Assembly: GCF_003627755.1 (NCBI RefSeq)
Contig: NZ_CP032695.1
Coordinates: 434,001 to 498,000, forward strand
Length of the DNA: 64,000 nt
Source: Rhizobium jaguaris
Lineage (GTDB): Bacteria > Pseudomonadota > Alphaproteobacteria > Rhizobiales > Rhizobiaceae
Direction of reading: 5' to 3'
Part shown: positions 51,066 to 58,925 of the stretch, in pieces
Layout: every line of letters starts with the position of its first letter
Position numbering within the stretch: position 1 is the first letter of the stretch
Notes under the pieces: generated by a model
Database searches by the model: none
Told to the model about the DNA's origin: nothing
What the model saw: the letters and a program-made list of their open reading frames with translations, nothing else
Program-made: the position numbers and the translations under genes

Positions 51066-51541
51066 CGGCTCAGATTCTTGATCGCACGCTTTCGTCCTTC
51101 AGGATCGGTGATCCGACAGGAACATTTCCGATCTTCGATGCTACAGGTTCGACTATCGCGCCGGGACGATGGAACACACCGGGAAGTCCAGTCATTTACA
51201 GCAGCGAACATTATTCGACCGCCCTGCTGGAGAAGCTGGTCCATGGCAGTGGCCAGCTGCCTCCGAACCAGCACTATGTGGAAATCACGATTCCACGGGG
51301 ATTGACCTATGAGGTCTTTTCCCAACCGGCGCTTCCAGGTTGGGATGTCATGCCCGCGACGGTCAGCAAGAGATTCGGCGAGCAATGGTGCCTGGAGAAA
51401 CGAAGCGCGATCTTGATCGTGCCCAGTGTGATAGCGCGTCTCGACAACAATGTTATCATCAATCCGGCTCACCCCGAATTCCGGGCTATCTCTGCCAGCC
51501 TGCATCACCCGGTTTATTGGGACAGGCGATTATTTGGGTAA
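51062..51541 (+). CDS. RES-domain toxin (NAD+-consuming)
   Basis: 159 residues. The RES fold signature is visible: Arg in APGRWNTPG, Ser/Glu in YSSEHYSTALLEKLVH, then PRGLTYEVF and the C-terminal HPEFRAISA. RES toxins degrade NAD+ and stop growth. GTG start translationally coupled to the antitoxin gene. Complete in length, so the module is probably active. Type II TA pairs of this kind are typical of rhizobial plasmids and islands. Confidence 0.92.
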   Translation: MTAQILDRTLSSFRIGDPTGTFPIFDATGSTIAPGRWNTPGSPVIYSSEHYSTALLEKLVHGSGQLPPNQHYVEITIPRGLTYEVFSQPALPGWDVMPATVSKRFGEQWCLEKRSAILIVPSVIARLDNNVIINPAHPEFRAISASLHHPVYWDRRLFG

Positions 51542-51686
51542 AGAGCAACTTACGCTTGATCGGCAATGACAAGGCGCCGGTCGGTCGATGTCAATCTCTG
51601 TCGACCGCCGCGCGGCATCACCACCGTTTTGCTACGCCTCGCTACAACACATCCGCTGCCAACTGACGTAAAGGTCGAACTGTTGC

Positions 51687-51866
51687 TCAGCCGATCCGAC
51701 CAAGGCGGTGATAGAGGTTCGAATATTTGACTGCTTCACGCTTGCCTTCGACCTCTTGCAGATAGTGTGCGATCGCCACCCGTATGAGCTCAAAATCTTC
51801 CTGCGAAAAAACGGCACGCGATCGCTGCGGCTGGTTGGGCACTGTTGCCTCATGATATTCGGACAT
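51687..51866 (-). CDS. 59-residue protein downstream of isocitrate lyase
   Basis: A short frame with a good RBS (GGGAGA, seven bases before the ATG). The protein is helical and charged: MSEYHEATVPNQPQRSR at the start, then EDFELIRVAIAHYLQEVEG and a basic end (YSNLYHRLGRIG). It begins 71 bp after the isocitrate lyase stop on the same strand, so it is probably in the same mRNA. I know no function; the coupling to aceA suggests a role in glyoxylate metabolism or its control. Confidence 0.72.
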   Translation of the reverse strand: MSEYHEATVPNQPQRSRAVFSQEDFELIRVAIAHYLQEVEGKREAVKYSNLYHRLGRIG

Positions 51867-51937
51867 TTTTTTCTCCCATCTTAGAGGTGAGCGGGACGCT
51901 ATCGCCCGCCCATGTGCTTGTAGTGTGTGGCCGCTTC

Positions 51938-53530
51938 TTATGCGGCGAACTGATTCATCGTGTTGTGTTTGCCGCCCGCTTTCAGTGCGGCCTCGCCGGA
52001 GAAATATTCCTTGTGGTCATCTCCGATATCGGAGCCGGCCATATTCTGGTGCCTTACACAAGCGATACCCTGACGAATCTCCTTGCGCTGGACGTTGGCG
52101 ACGTAACCGAGCATGCCCTGGTCGCCAAAATAGTCCTTGGCGAGATTGTCGGTCGAAAGAGCCGCGGTGTGATAGGTCGGCAAGGTGATAAGATGGTGGA
52201 AGATACCGGCACGCAACGAGGCGTCGCGCTGGAATGTCCGGATGTTCTCATCCGCCTCTATCGCCAGTCGTGTGCCATCATACTCTTCGCTCATGAGCTT
52301 CGACCGATCGTAGCCGGAAACGTCCTTGCCGTCGTGCTTCCAGGCATCGAACACCTGCTGGCGGAAGTTCAGTGTCCAGTTGAACGAAGGAGAGTTGTTG
52401 TAAACAAGCTTGGCATTCGGGATAACCTGGCGAACGCGGTCGACCATGCCGGCAATCTGCTCGATATGGGGCTTTTCCGTTTCGATCCACAAAAGGTCGG
52501 CGCCATTCTGTAGGGCAGTGATGCAATCCAGGACACAGCGGTCGCTGCCCGTGCCCTCGCGGAACTGATAGAGGTTCGAACGCAACCGCTTCGGCCGAAG
52601 AACCTTTGAGCCTCTTGTGATCAGAACTTCGCCGTTCTGGTGCTGACTATCGGCGATTTCCTCGCAATCCAGGAATGAATTGTACTGATCGCCGATATCG
52701 CCTTCCCGGGCGCTGAAAGCGATCTGTTTCGTCAAACCGGCACCAAGGGAGTCGGTGCGCGCGACGATGATGCCGTCGTCAATGCCGAGTTCGAGAAATG
52801 CATAACGACAAGCGCGGATCTTGGCGACGAAGTCTTCATGCGGAACCGTGACCTTACCGTCTTGATGGCCGCACTGCTTTTCATCGGAGACCTGGTTTTC
52901 GATCTGCAGAGCACAAGCGCCTGCCTCGATCATCTTTTTTGCGAGCAGATAGGTCGCCTCAGCGTTCCCGAAGCCGGCGTCAATGTCGGCTATGATCGGA
53001 ATAACATGCGTCTGATAGTTGTCGACCGCCTGTTGCAACTGACGATGACGAACGCTGTCGCCCGTTTCGCGAGCCCGGTCGATATCCCGGAACAACATGC
53101 CGAGCTCACGTGCGTCGGCCTGGCGAAGGAAGGTGTAAAGTTCCTCGATCAGAGCCGGAACACTGGTTTTTTCATGCATCGACTGATCGGGAAGCGGCCC
53201 GAAGTCCGAGCGGAGAGCTGCAATCATCCAACCCGAGAGGTAGAGATAGCGCCGCTCGGTGGAACCGAAATGCTTCTTCAGCGAAATAACCTTCTGCTGC
53301 CCGACAAAGCCATGCCAGCAACCGAGCGACTGCGTATATTTGCTTGGATCCTGATCATAGGCGGCCATATCCCGCCGCATGATCGCTGAAGTATCCCTGG
53401 CAATATCCAAGCCAGTGCGAAAACGGTTCTGCAGGCGCATACGGGCGACGGCCTCGGGGGTAATGCCCGTCCACATTTCGTTTGTTTGAATGAGCTTGTC
53501 GGCGTCTTCGACTAAGGTCTGATAAGACAT
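51938..53530 (-). CDS. aceA: Isocitrate lyase, long (pseudomonad-type) form
   Basis: 530 residues. Splits isocitrate into glyoxylate and succinate, the first step of the glyoxylate shunt, needed for growth on acetate or fatty acids. The catalytic loop is DEKQCGHQDGK (Cys-Gly-His kept; E. coli has KKCGH), plus DIDAGFGNAEATY for Mg and WIETEKPH. The length fits the ~530-residue subfamily, longer than the ~430-residue enzyme of many bacteria. The start MSYQTLVED at 53530 follows TGGAGGAACA. Divergent from an ScfR-type regulator. Confidence 0.95.
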   Translation of the reverse strand: MSYQTLVEDADKLIQTNEMWTGITPEAVARMRLQNRFRTGLDIARDTSAIMRRDMAAYDQDPSKYTQSLGCWHGFVGQQKVISLKKHFGSTERRYLYLSGWMIAALRSDFGPLPDQSMHEKTSVPALIEELYTFLRQADARELGMLFRDIDRARETGDSVRHRQLQQAVDNYQTHVIPIIADIDAGFGNAEATYLLAKKMIEAGACALQIENQVSDEKQCGHQDGKVTVPHEDFVAKIRACRYAFLELGIDDGIIVARTDSLGAGLTKQIAFSAREGDIGDQYNSFLDCEEIADSQHQNGEVLITRGSKVLRPKRLRSNLYQFREGTGSDRCVLDCITALQNGADLLWIETEKPHIEQIAGMVDRVRQVIPNAKLVYNNSPSFNWTLNFRQQVFDAWKHDGKDVSGYDRSKLMSEEYDGTRLAIEADENIRTFQRDASLRAGIFHHLITLPTYHTAALSTDNLAKDYFGDQGMLGYVANVQRKEIRQGIACVRHQNMAGSDIGDDHKEYFSGEAALKAGGKHNTMNQFAA

Positions 53531-53623
53531 TGTTCCTCCACAGGTCATGATGCTGCGACTGCGAAGAGAGCGTAAGCCAATCGGTTCGCGAGGGAAGGCA
53601 TCGCGGTGTCATGTTGTCAAACT

Positions 53624-53650
53624 TTACAAGCTGGCTTTGTAATGTTGTAA
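53624..53650. promoter_or_regulatory. TTACAA/TTGTAA repeats between aceA and its regulator
   Basis: TTACAA (53624-53629) and TTGTAA (53637-53642) form an inverted repeat, and a second TTGTAA (53645-53650) repeats it eight bases later. Located 90-120 bp upstream of aceA and just before the ScfR gene. Likely binding sites of that regulator; RamB, a relative in actinobacteria, controls glyoxylate-shunt genes. Confidence 0.5.
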
Positions 53651-53658
53651 TATTGGAC

Positions 53659-55062
53659 ATGGACAAGCACGGCGTTTACCTCGGACCACGTCTGCGGCGG
53701 CTACGCCGCGATCTCGGACTCACGCAGGCCGATATGGCGGCGGACCTCGAGATTTCCCCTTCGTACATCGCCCTGATGGAGCGCAATCAGCGGCCGGTGA
53801 CGGCGGAAACACTGCTGCGCTTGGCAAAAGCTTACAAAGTCGATTTCTCCGATTTCGCGGAACAGACGGGGCCTGACCTGATCGCGCGACTTCAAACAGT
53901 CATGCGTGATCCGATCTTTGCGGATATTGACCTGGTGCCCTTGGAAATTGGCGATGTCGTGCATAGTTTTCCTGGCGTTGCCGAAGCCATGCTGCGCCTC
54001 TACACCGCTTACAAGGAGGAGCAGTTCGCTCTCGCCGATCGAAGGCAGGAAGGTTTTCGCGAGGGTGTCGGGGCTTCGGGAGACCCGGTCGCCGCCGTGC
54101 GCAACTTCCTGTCGGCGCGGCACAATTGTTTTCCAATCTTGGATGTCGCCGCGGAAAAGCTGTCGACGAAGATCGCGGAGGCCGGAGGGCTTCCGGACTA
54201 TTTCAAGCAGCGTCATCAGCTTCGAGTAAGGCGATTGCCGTCAGAGGTGATGGCCGGCTCTCTCAGGCGGTTGGACTGGCATCGAAAGGACCTATTGCTC
54301 GATGAGACGCTGGATGCCGCAAGCCAGAATTTTCAGCTTGCGCAACAGCTCGCCTATCTCGAATTCGACCAGGAGATCGGAACTGCCACGCAGGAGGGCA
54401 ATTTCGAAACCGAGAGCGCGCGCAGGCTCGCGCATCGGGCCCTTGCGGCCTATTGTGGCGCCGCCATCATCATGCCCTATGCGGCTTTTGCGAAGGCGGT
54501 CGAGACGCGCCGCTATGACATCGAGGCGCTGTCGCGTCAGTTCGGCACGAGCTTCGAGCAGACTGCCCATAGGCTGACGACGCTCCAGAAGCCGGGGCAT
54601 GAGCGAATTCCGTTCTTTTTTATCCGCGTGGATGTCGCCGGCAATGTTTCCAAGAGGCTCAACAGCGGCAACTTCCCGTTTGCCCGCCACGGGGGCGGCT
54701 GCCCCCTCTGGAGCGTCCATCAGGTTTTCGCGACGCCTCGCAAGGTCGTAACCCAATGGCTGGAATTGCCGGACGGCCAGCGCTTCTTCTCGATTGCACG
54801 CACTGTCAGTTCCGGCGGGGGTGCCTTTGGGGCGCCGCGCGTTGAGCGTGCCGTCGCCCTCGTTTGCGAAGCGCATCACGCCGAACGCCTGATTTACGGC
54901 CGCAATCATCCCCAGGCTGGCGCACCCACGCCTATCGGAATCGCCTGCCGGCTCTGCCAGCGCACGACGTGCACTTCGCGCTCCGAGCCGCCCATTGGCC
55001 GCCAAATCCTGCCGGACGACTATCGTCGCACTGAGGCACCGTTTGGTTTTTCTGACTCGTAA
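53659..55062 (+). CDS. ScfR/RamB-type XRE regulator of short-chain acyl metabolism
   Basis: About 467 residues: XRE HTH (LGLTQADMAADLEISPSYIALMER), a middle ImmA/IrrE-like region and the C-terminal short-chain-fatty-acyl-regulator domain. The end carries a Cys cluster (ACRLCQRTTC) like that used by the actinobacterial relative PrpR for an Fe-S site. I start it at 53659 (MDKHGVYLG); the open frame from 53611 would run through the operator repeats. Divergent from aceA, which it probably controls in response to acetyl- or propionyl-CoA. Confidence 0.88.
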   Translation: MDKHGVYLGPRLRRLRRDLGLTQADMAADLEISPSYIALMERNQRPVTAETLLRLAKAYKVDFSDFAEQTGPDLIARLQTVMRDPIFADIDLVPLEIGDVVHSFPGVAEAMLRLYTAYKEEQFALADRRQEGFREGVGASGDPVAAVRNFLSARHNCFPILDVAAEKLSTKIAEAGGLPDYFKQRHQLRVRRLPSEVMAGSLRRLDWHRKDLLLDETLDAASQNFQLAQQLAYLEFDQEIGTATQEGNFETESARRLAHRALAAYCGAAIIMPYAAFAKAVETRRYDIEALSRQFGTSFEQTAHRLTTLQKPGHERIPFFFIRVDVAGNVSKRLNSGNFPFARHGGGCPLWSVHQVFATPRKVVTQWLELPDGQRFFSIARTVSSGGGAFGAPRVERAVALVCEAHHAERLIYGRNHPQAGAPTPIGIACRLCQRTTCTSRSEPPIGRQILPDDYRRTEAPFGFSDS

Positions 55063-55079
55063 GGCAGATGAACCCTGCC

Positions 55080-56111
55080 TCAGGAGAAGACGATTTGTGC
55101 CTTCATGGCCCGGCTGCGGTCCGAAGCGATCTCGAAAGCGCCGATCGCGTCGGCAAGCGGCACGGAATGGGTGATCAACAGCCTGACATCGATCAGGCGC
55201 TTGCGCATCAATTCGACAGCGGTGCCGAATTCCTCGTGGAAACGGAACGAGCCGCGCAGGTCCAGTTCCTTCGCGGTGATCGCAAGCATCGGCAGCGTCA
55301 TGTCGCCCCCGATACCCAGTTGCACGATGGTGCCGCGTGGCCTGAGCGCGCCGATCCCGCTGGTAAGCGCCGCGACGGCACCCGAGCATTCATAGAGAAT
55401 ATCGAAAGTTCCTTTGTCGGCCGAATAGGCGGCGAGCGCCTCCGGCTCTTCCTTGGTATTGATGACCCTGTCGGCGCCGGCTTGCTTGGCGACCGAAAGG
55501 GTGAAATTCGTCAGATCGGTCGCCACGATTTCCGCGGCGCCGGCACGGCGAGCGGCGAGGGTGGACAAGACGCCGATCGGTCCGCAGCCGGTGACAAGGA
55601 CCCGTTTGCCCAGCAACTCGCCGGCGCGCCTCGTAGCATGCAGCGTAACGGCAAGCGGTTCAGCCATGGCCGCTTCGCCGGCTGTCAGGCCGTCTGCCGC
55701 AACACATTGAATGGCGTCGGCGACGAGCGTTTCTCGGAATGCGCCTTGAATATGCGGGAAGGGCATGGCGCTACCATAGAAGCGCATGTTCAGGCACTGA
55801 TTGTGCAAGCCCTGCTGGCAGTAACGACACGACCGGCACGGACGGGACGGTGAAACGGCAACGAGTTGGCCGAGCTCAAGCCCTTGAACGCCGGGGCCGA
55901 GCGCCGCAACCGTGGCGCTGACTTCGTGGCCCAGGATCATTGGCTGCTGCAATCGGACGGCACCGAAGCCGCCGTGGTTGTAGTAATGAAGATCGCTGCC
56001 GCAGATTCCGCCGGTGGCGAGTCTGAGCTTGACCTCTCCCGCACCCGGTTCCTCGTCCGGATAGTCCTCGATCCGCAAGTCCTTGGCGTCGTGAGCGACA
56101 ATGGCCTTCAT
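55080..56111 (-). CDS. idnD: L-idonate 5-dehydrogenase
   Basis: 343 residues, zinc MDR. Catalytic zinc ligands in GICGSDLHYY and GHEVS, structural zinc CRSCRYCQQGLHNQC, and nucleotide site TGCGPIGVL. The sequence follows L-idonate 5-dehydrogenases, which oxidise L-idonate to 5-ketogluconate with NAD(P)+. The start MKAIVAHD at 56111 follows GAGGAGA; the frame is open further but in a region covered by another small gene. Works with the gluconate 5-dehydrogenase encoded divergently at 56341, which reduces 5-ketogluconate to gluconate. Confidence 0.88.
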   Translation of the reverse strand: MKAIVAHDAKDLRIEDYPDEEPGAGEVKLRLATGGICGSDLHYYNHGGFGAVRLQQPMILGHEVSATVAALGPGVQGLELGQLVAVSPSRPCRSCRYCQQGLHNQCLNMRFYGSAMPFPHIQGAFRETLVADAIQCVAADGLTAGEAAMAEPLAVTLHATRRAGELLGKRVLVTGCGPIGVLSTLAARRAGAAEIVATDLTNFTLSVAKQAGADRVINTKEEPEALAAYSADKGTFDILYECSGAVAALTSGIGALRPRGTIVQLGIGGDMTLPMLAITAKELDLRGSFRFHEEFGTAVELMRKRLIDVRLLITHSVPLADAIGAFEIASDRSRAMKAQIVFS

Positions 56112-56121
56112 GTCTTTCTCC

Positions 56122-56262
56122 TCAAAGAACAGGCGTCTCTGCCGGTTTCGCCGGATCAGAGATGAATTCCATGTCGGTCGCCCGAGCTTTCGCCTCGATT
56201 TCGGAACAGGCGATCTGCATGTCGAAGCCCATCCCGATCTCGACGACCGCTGGCCTTTGCAT
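56122..56262 (-). CDS. Possible 46-residue protein upstream of idnD
   Basis: ATG at 56262 with an excellent RBS (AGGGAGG, six bases ahead). The product (MQRPAVVEIGMGFDMQIAC ..., ending PAKPAETPVL) is acidic and soluble with a single Cys. Its TGA lies inside the RBS of idnD, ten bases before that gene's start, so the two would be translationally coupled. It reads in a different frame from the extended idnD ORF. It may be a small protein or just a leader ORF. Confidence 0.45.
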   Translation of the reverse strand: MQRPAVVEIGMGFDMQIACSEIEAKARATDMEFISDPAKPAETPVL

Positions 56263-56285
56263 GGATGCCTCCCTTGACATCGAAT

Positions 56286-56297
56286 GTTATCGATAAC
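56286..56297. promoter_or_regulatory. Palindrome 1 in the idn divergent promoter
   Basis: GTTATCGATAAC, a perfect 12-base palindrome resembling the TGTTA(C)C-GATAACA operators of LacI-family gluconate regulators (GntR/IdnR). Lies between the divergent idnO and idnD units. Confidence 0.6.
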
Positions 56298-56301
56298 TAA
56301 G

Positions 56302-56317
56302 CAAATACCGGTATTTG
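56302..56317. promoter_or_regulatory. Palindrome 2 in the idn divergent promoter
   Basis: CAAATACCGGTATTTG, a perfect 16-base palindrome with a TACCGGTA core, 18 bp centre to centre from palindrome 1. The pair probably binds a gluconate/idonate-responsive repressor that is not encoded next to it. Confidence 0.6.
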
Positions 56318-56340
56318 TCGAGCTGAAAACGGAGGAAACG

Positions 56341-57099
56341 GTGTCTCTTGACCTCTTCGATCTCAAAGGGCGGCGCGCGCTTGTGACTGGTTCGTCCCAA
56401 GGCATCGGTTTCGCTCTTGCGCAAGGACTGGCGGGCGCCGGTGCGGAGCTGGTTCTCAACGGGCGCGATGCCGAAAAGCTTGCCACGGCTGCGGCTAAGC
56501 TCGACGGCACGGTTCACGTTCTGCCCTTCGACGTGACGGATCATCAAGCGTCTCGCAACGCCATAGATAAATTCGAAGCCGAGACCGGTGCCATCGACAT
56601 TCTGGTCAACAACGCCGGGATGCAGTTTCGCACGCCTTTGGAAGATTTCCCTGCCGATGCGTTCGAGCGGCTTCTTCGAACCAATATATCCAGCGTCTTC
56701 AACGTCGGCCAGGCTGTGGCACGTCACATGATCAAGCGCGGTGCCGGCAAGATCATCAACATCGCGAGCGTTCAGACAGCGCTGGCGCGGCCCTCGATAG
56801 CGCCCTACACGGCAACCAAAGGCGCGGTCGGCAATCTCACCAAGGGCATGGCGACGGACTGGGCGAAATACGGGCTGCAATGCAATGCCATCGCGCCGGG
56901 CTATTTCGACACGCCATTGAACGCGGCGCTGGTCGCCGATGCCGATTTCTCGGCATGGCTGGAAAAGCGCACGCCAGCCGGGCGGTGGGGACGCGTTGAA
57001 GAACTGATCGGAGCCTGCGTCTTCCTGGCTTCCGACGCATCCTCTTTCGTCAACGGGCATGTGCTCTATGTCGACGGCGGCATCACGGCGTCGCTCTGA
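56341..57099 (+). CDS. idnO: Gluconate 5-dehydrogenase (SDR)
   Basis: 252 residues. SDR with TGSSQGIG, NNAGMQ, YTATKGA (YxxxK) and the end YVDGGITASL. The start DLFDLKGRRALVTG, followed by TGSSQGIGFALA, matches gluconate 5-dehydrogenase (Ga5DH), which interconverts 5-ketogluconate and gluconate. GTG start at 56341 right after GGAGGAAACG; the frame is open to 56284 but would cover the palindromes. Divergent partner of idnD. A GC-rich hairpin follows. Confidence 0.88.
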   Translation: MSLDLFDLKGRRALVTGSSQGIGFALAQGLAGAGAELVLNGRDAEKLATAAAKLDGTVHVLPFDVTDHQASRNAIDKFEAETGAIDILVNNAGMQFRTPLEDFPADAFERLLRTNISSVFNVGQAVARHMIKRGAGKIINIASVQTALARPSIAPYTATKGAVGNLTKGMATDWAKYGLQCNAIAPGYFDTPLNAALVADADFSAWLEKRTPAGRWGRVEELIGACVFLASDASSFVNGHVLYVDGGITASL

Positions 57100-57104
57100 A
57101 GCGA

Positions 57105-57134
57105 GGCAGCCGTGACGGTAAGGTGTCGGCTGCC
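57105..57134 (+). terminator. Hairpin after idnO
   Basis: GGCAGCCG (57105-57112) pairs perfectly with CGGCTGCC (57127-57134), 14-base loop, five bases after the stop codon, followed by ATCTTTGA. Lies between the convergent idnO and TadG-like genes. Confidence 0.5.
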
Positions 57135-57208
57135 ATCTTTGACACCTCCATCGCACGCATGCAGATATTCGCAAGCAAGAGGCCTAGCGCCGGCACCCCT
57201 TGCGACGC

Positions 57209-58537
57209 TTAGCCCGTGAGCCGTGGCGAGCGAATGACCTTGAGAAACAGCGCATTCATCGCATCGACAATACCCTGCGTCGGACTTACCTCAAAATATA
57301 GGCCGGGAGAGGCGCAGCTTTGGAGACGCGTGGAAATCTGCGACTGAAATGGCGCTATCCACATATTGTACCAGCCGTTTTTCGGCAGCGGCAGATAAGT
57401 CGTGTAGAGAATGGCGATCTTTATGTTTTGGTTCTTCAGGGGTTGGCAGAAAGATGTGTCGATCGGTTCTTGGCAGCGGCCGCCGCTTGTCGTTGTCTCC
57501 GTGCACGTGCTTGGCTTGTGGCTGTCGCCAACCCCATCGGTCACGAAGAAAAGCACTTTTGAGCGATCGGTATTGGTCGTGCCGCCGCCGCCCGTGCCCA
57601 TCACCGTCTTCAGTTGCGACAGCATCGTGTCGAAGCTCGTCAGCTGGTCGTTAAAGTAATTTTGGTAGGGAGTGGTCATCAGGTCCACCGAACTGGTGGA
57701 ATTTCTCACTTGCGTCATGTCGGCCGATAGATCGGATACCGTTGTTAGCCCTGCCTTTTCGGCCTGGCTTCCAAAGGTGTAAACGGCCATGCGATATTGG
57801 TCGGGACTCGAGCGGTTGGTGGTGGCAGTTTCTGTCAGCTTCTGGGTGGCCTGACGCACGACGTCGATGCGCATGTTTACGCCGAGCTTCTTTGCCAAGT
57901 TGTAGTAGTTGTTCGTCGTATCCAGATTGTGGCATGCAAACGCGCAGCTATCGCTCGTATTGTTTTCCATGGTCGTGATGTCGGTCGAAGTGGCTCCGAC
58001 CCCCATGGAAGGCGAATTGTCGAGAAGCATATAAAAATCGATGAAATTTGCCGTCTGGTACTGCGCGGTGGCGGAGCCGGCGACCGGTATGGACGTCTTC
58101 CCCAAAATTTGCAGAAGCGAGGTCGGTACCGTGGCGTTGAAAGTCACCTTGGACGTAACCACGTTCGCGGCTTTCGTTACCGCGACGTTGACGTTGACCG
58201 GCATGGTTCGAAGGTCCGCGGATGCCTGGCCGAAGAACAGTTTTCGCGCGTCATCCTGACCAACGGTAACGGTCCCGTCACCGGACATGGCCATAGCCGC
58301 GGCAACCGCGGGCGAGGAATTTGCGACTGCTCCGATCGCTGCGGCATCGGCTGCGTTGTAAAGCTCTGTCCTGACCAACAGCGCATTTGTAACATCCAGT
58401 GCCAGACCGGCCGTTGCCACGAGAGGAACGGCAAGCAAGACCGTGATCCCGCCAAAATTTCCCGATCTATCGACGATCAGTCGCCGGGAAATTTCGTATA
58501 ATTTGCTGAACGGCTGTCTGCGGATTTTCTTCGTCAT
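57209..58537 (-). CDS. TadG-like pilus-assembly protein with VWA domain
   Basis: 442 residues. The N-terminal ~50 residues hold the TadE/TadG membrane anchor (RSGNFGGITVLLAVPLVATAG, with LYNAADAAAIGA after it). A von Willebrand A domain follows, with the MIDAS motif DNSPSMG and FVTDGVGD. Such proteins are minor components of Flp/Tad pili at the inner membrane. No other tad gene is nearby, so it is an orphan. Convergent with idnO. Cysteines in SCAFACHN could form a disulfide outside the cell. Confidence 0.85.
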   Translation of the reverse strand: MTKKIRRQPFSKLYEISRRLIVDRSGNFGGITVLLAVPLVATAGLALDVTNALLVRTELYNAADAAAIGAVANSSPAVAAAMAMSGDGTVTVGQDDARKLFFGQASADLRTMPVNVNVAVTKAANVVTSKVTFNATVPTSLLQILGKTSIPVAGSATAQYQTANFIDFYMLLDNSPSMGVGATSTDITTMENNTSDSCAFACHNLDTTNNYYNLAKKLGVNMRIDVVRQATQKLTETATTNRSSPDQYRMAVYTFGSQAEKAGLTTVSDLSADMTQVRNSTSSVDLMTTPYQNYFNDQLTSFDTMLSQLKTVMGTGGGGTTNTDRSKVLFFVTDGVGDSHKPSTCTETTTSGGRCQEPIDTSFCQPLKNQNIKIAILYTTYLPLPKNGWYNMWIAPFQSQISTRLQSCASPGLYFEVSPTQGIVDAMNALFLKVIRSPRLTG

Positions 58538-58925
58538 GCGGCGCTTTCACCGTAAAAGTTTGCCCCCTCGCGCATCACCTGAAGCGCGGGTGTGGGCCTG
58601 TAAAACTTTGGCAACAGAAATCGCTAGGAGAGCATCAAGAAATCTCTATAAGTATATATACTGTAGTTTGCGAAGTTGTGCTTTGCTTGAAAGCTCTATC
58701 TTAGATTGTTGTCTTCAAAATTACGTTTATTTTGGTGTTTCATTGATAATAATTACTTAAAGCATAACCAGGTGATCCGGATTTGCGAATTAATACTCGC
58801 AAAACGGATATGGAATACGCTTTTTGGATAGAAATGGACTTCGAGTGGTGATTTGCGGTCTGCCTCTCATGTGGTTTGGGTGACCCTTGAGAGCGTTCTG
58901 GGGGACTGCCTGTTTGGGGAAATTG
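58538..58925. other. Intergenic stretch between TadG-like and AraC genes
   Basis: About 390 bp, AT-richer than its surroundings (for example AAGTATATATACT near 58650). It should contain both divergent promoters. No RNA hairpin-terminator unit or small gene is visible. Confidence 0.4.

Noticed and set aside
54292..55389. 365-codon minus-strand ORF
   Set aside because: Antisense to the ScfR regulator and out of frame with idnD; shadow composition.
56112..56510. N-terminal extension of idnD to 56510
   Set aside because: The extension is Ser/Arg-rich, overlaps the divergent idnO gene and its palindromes, and the family start with a good RBS is at 56111.
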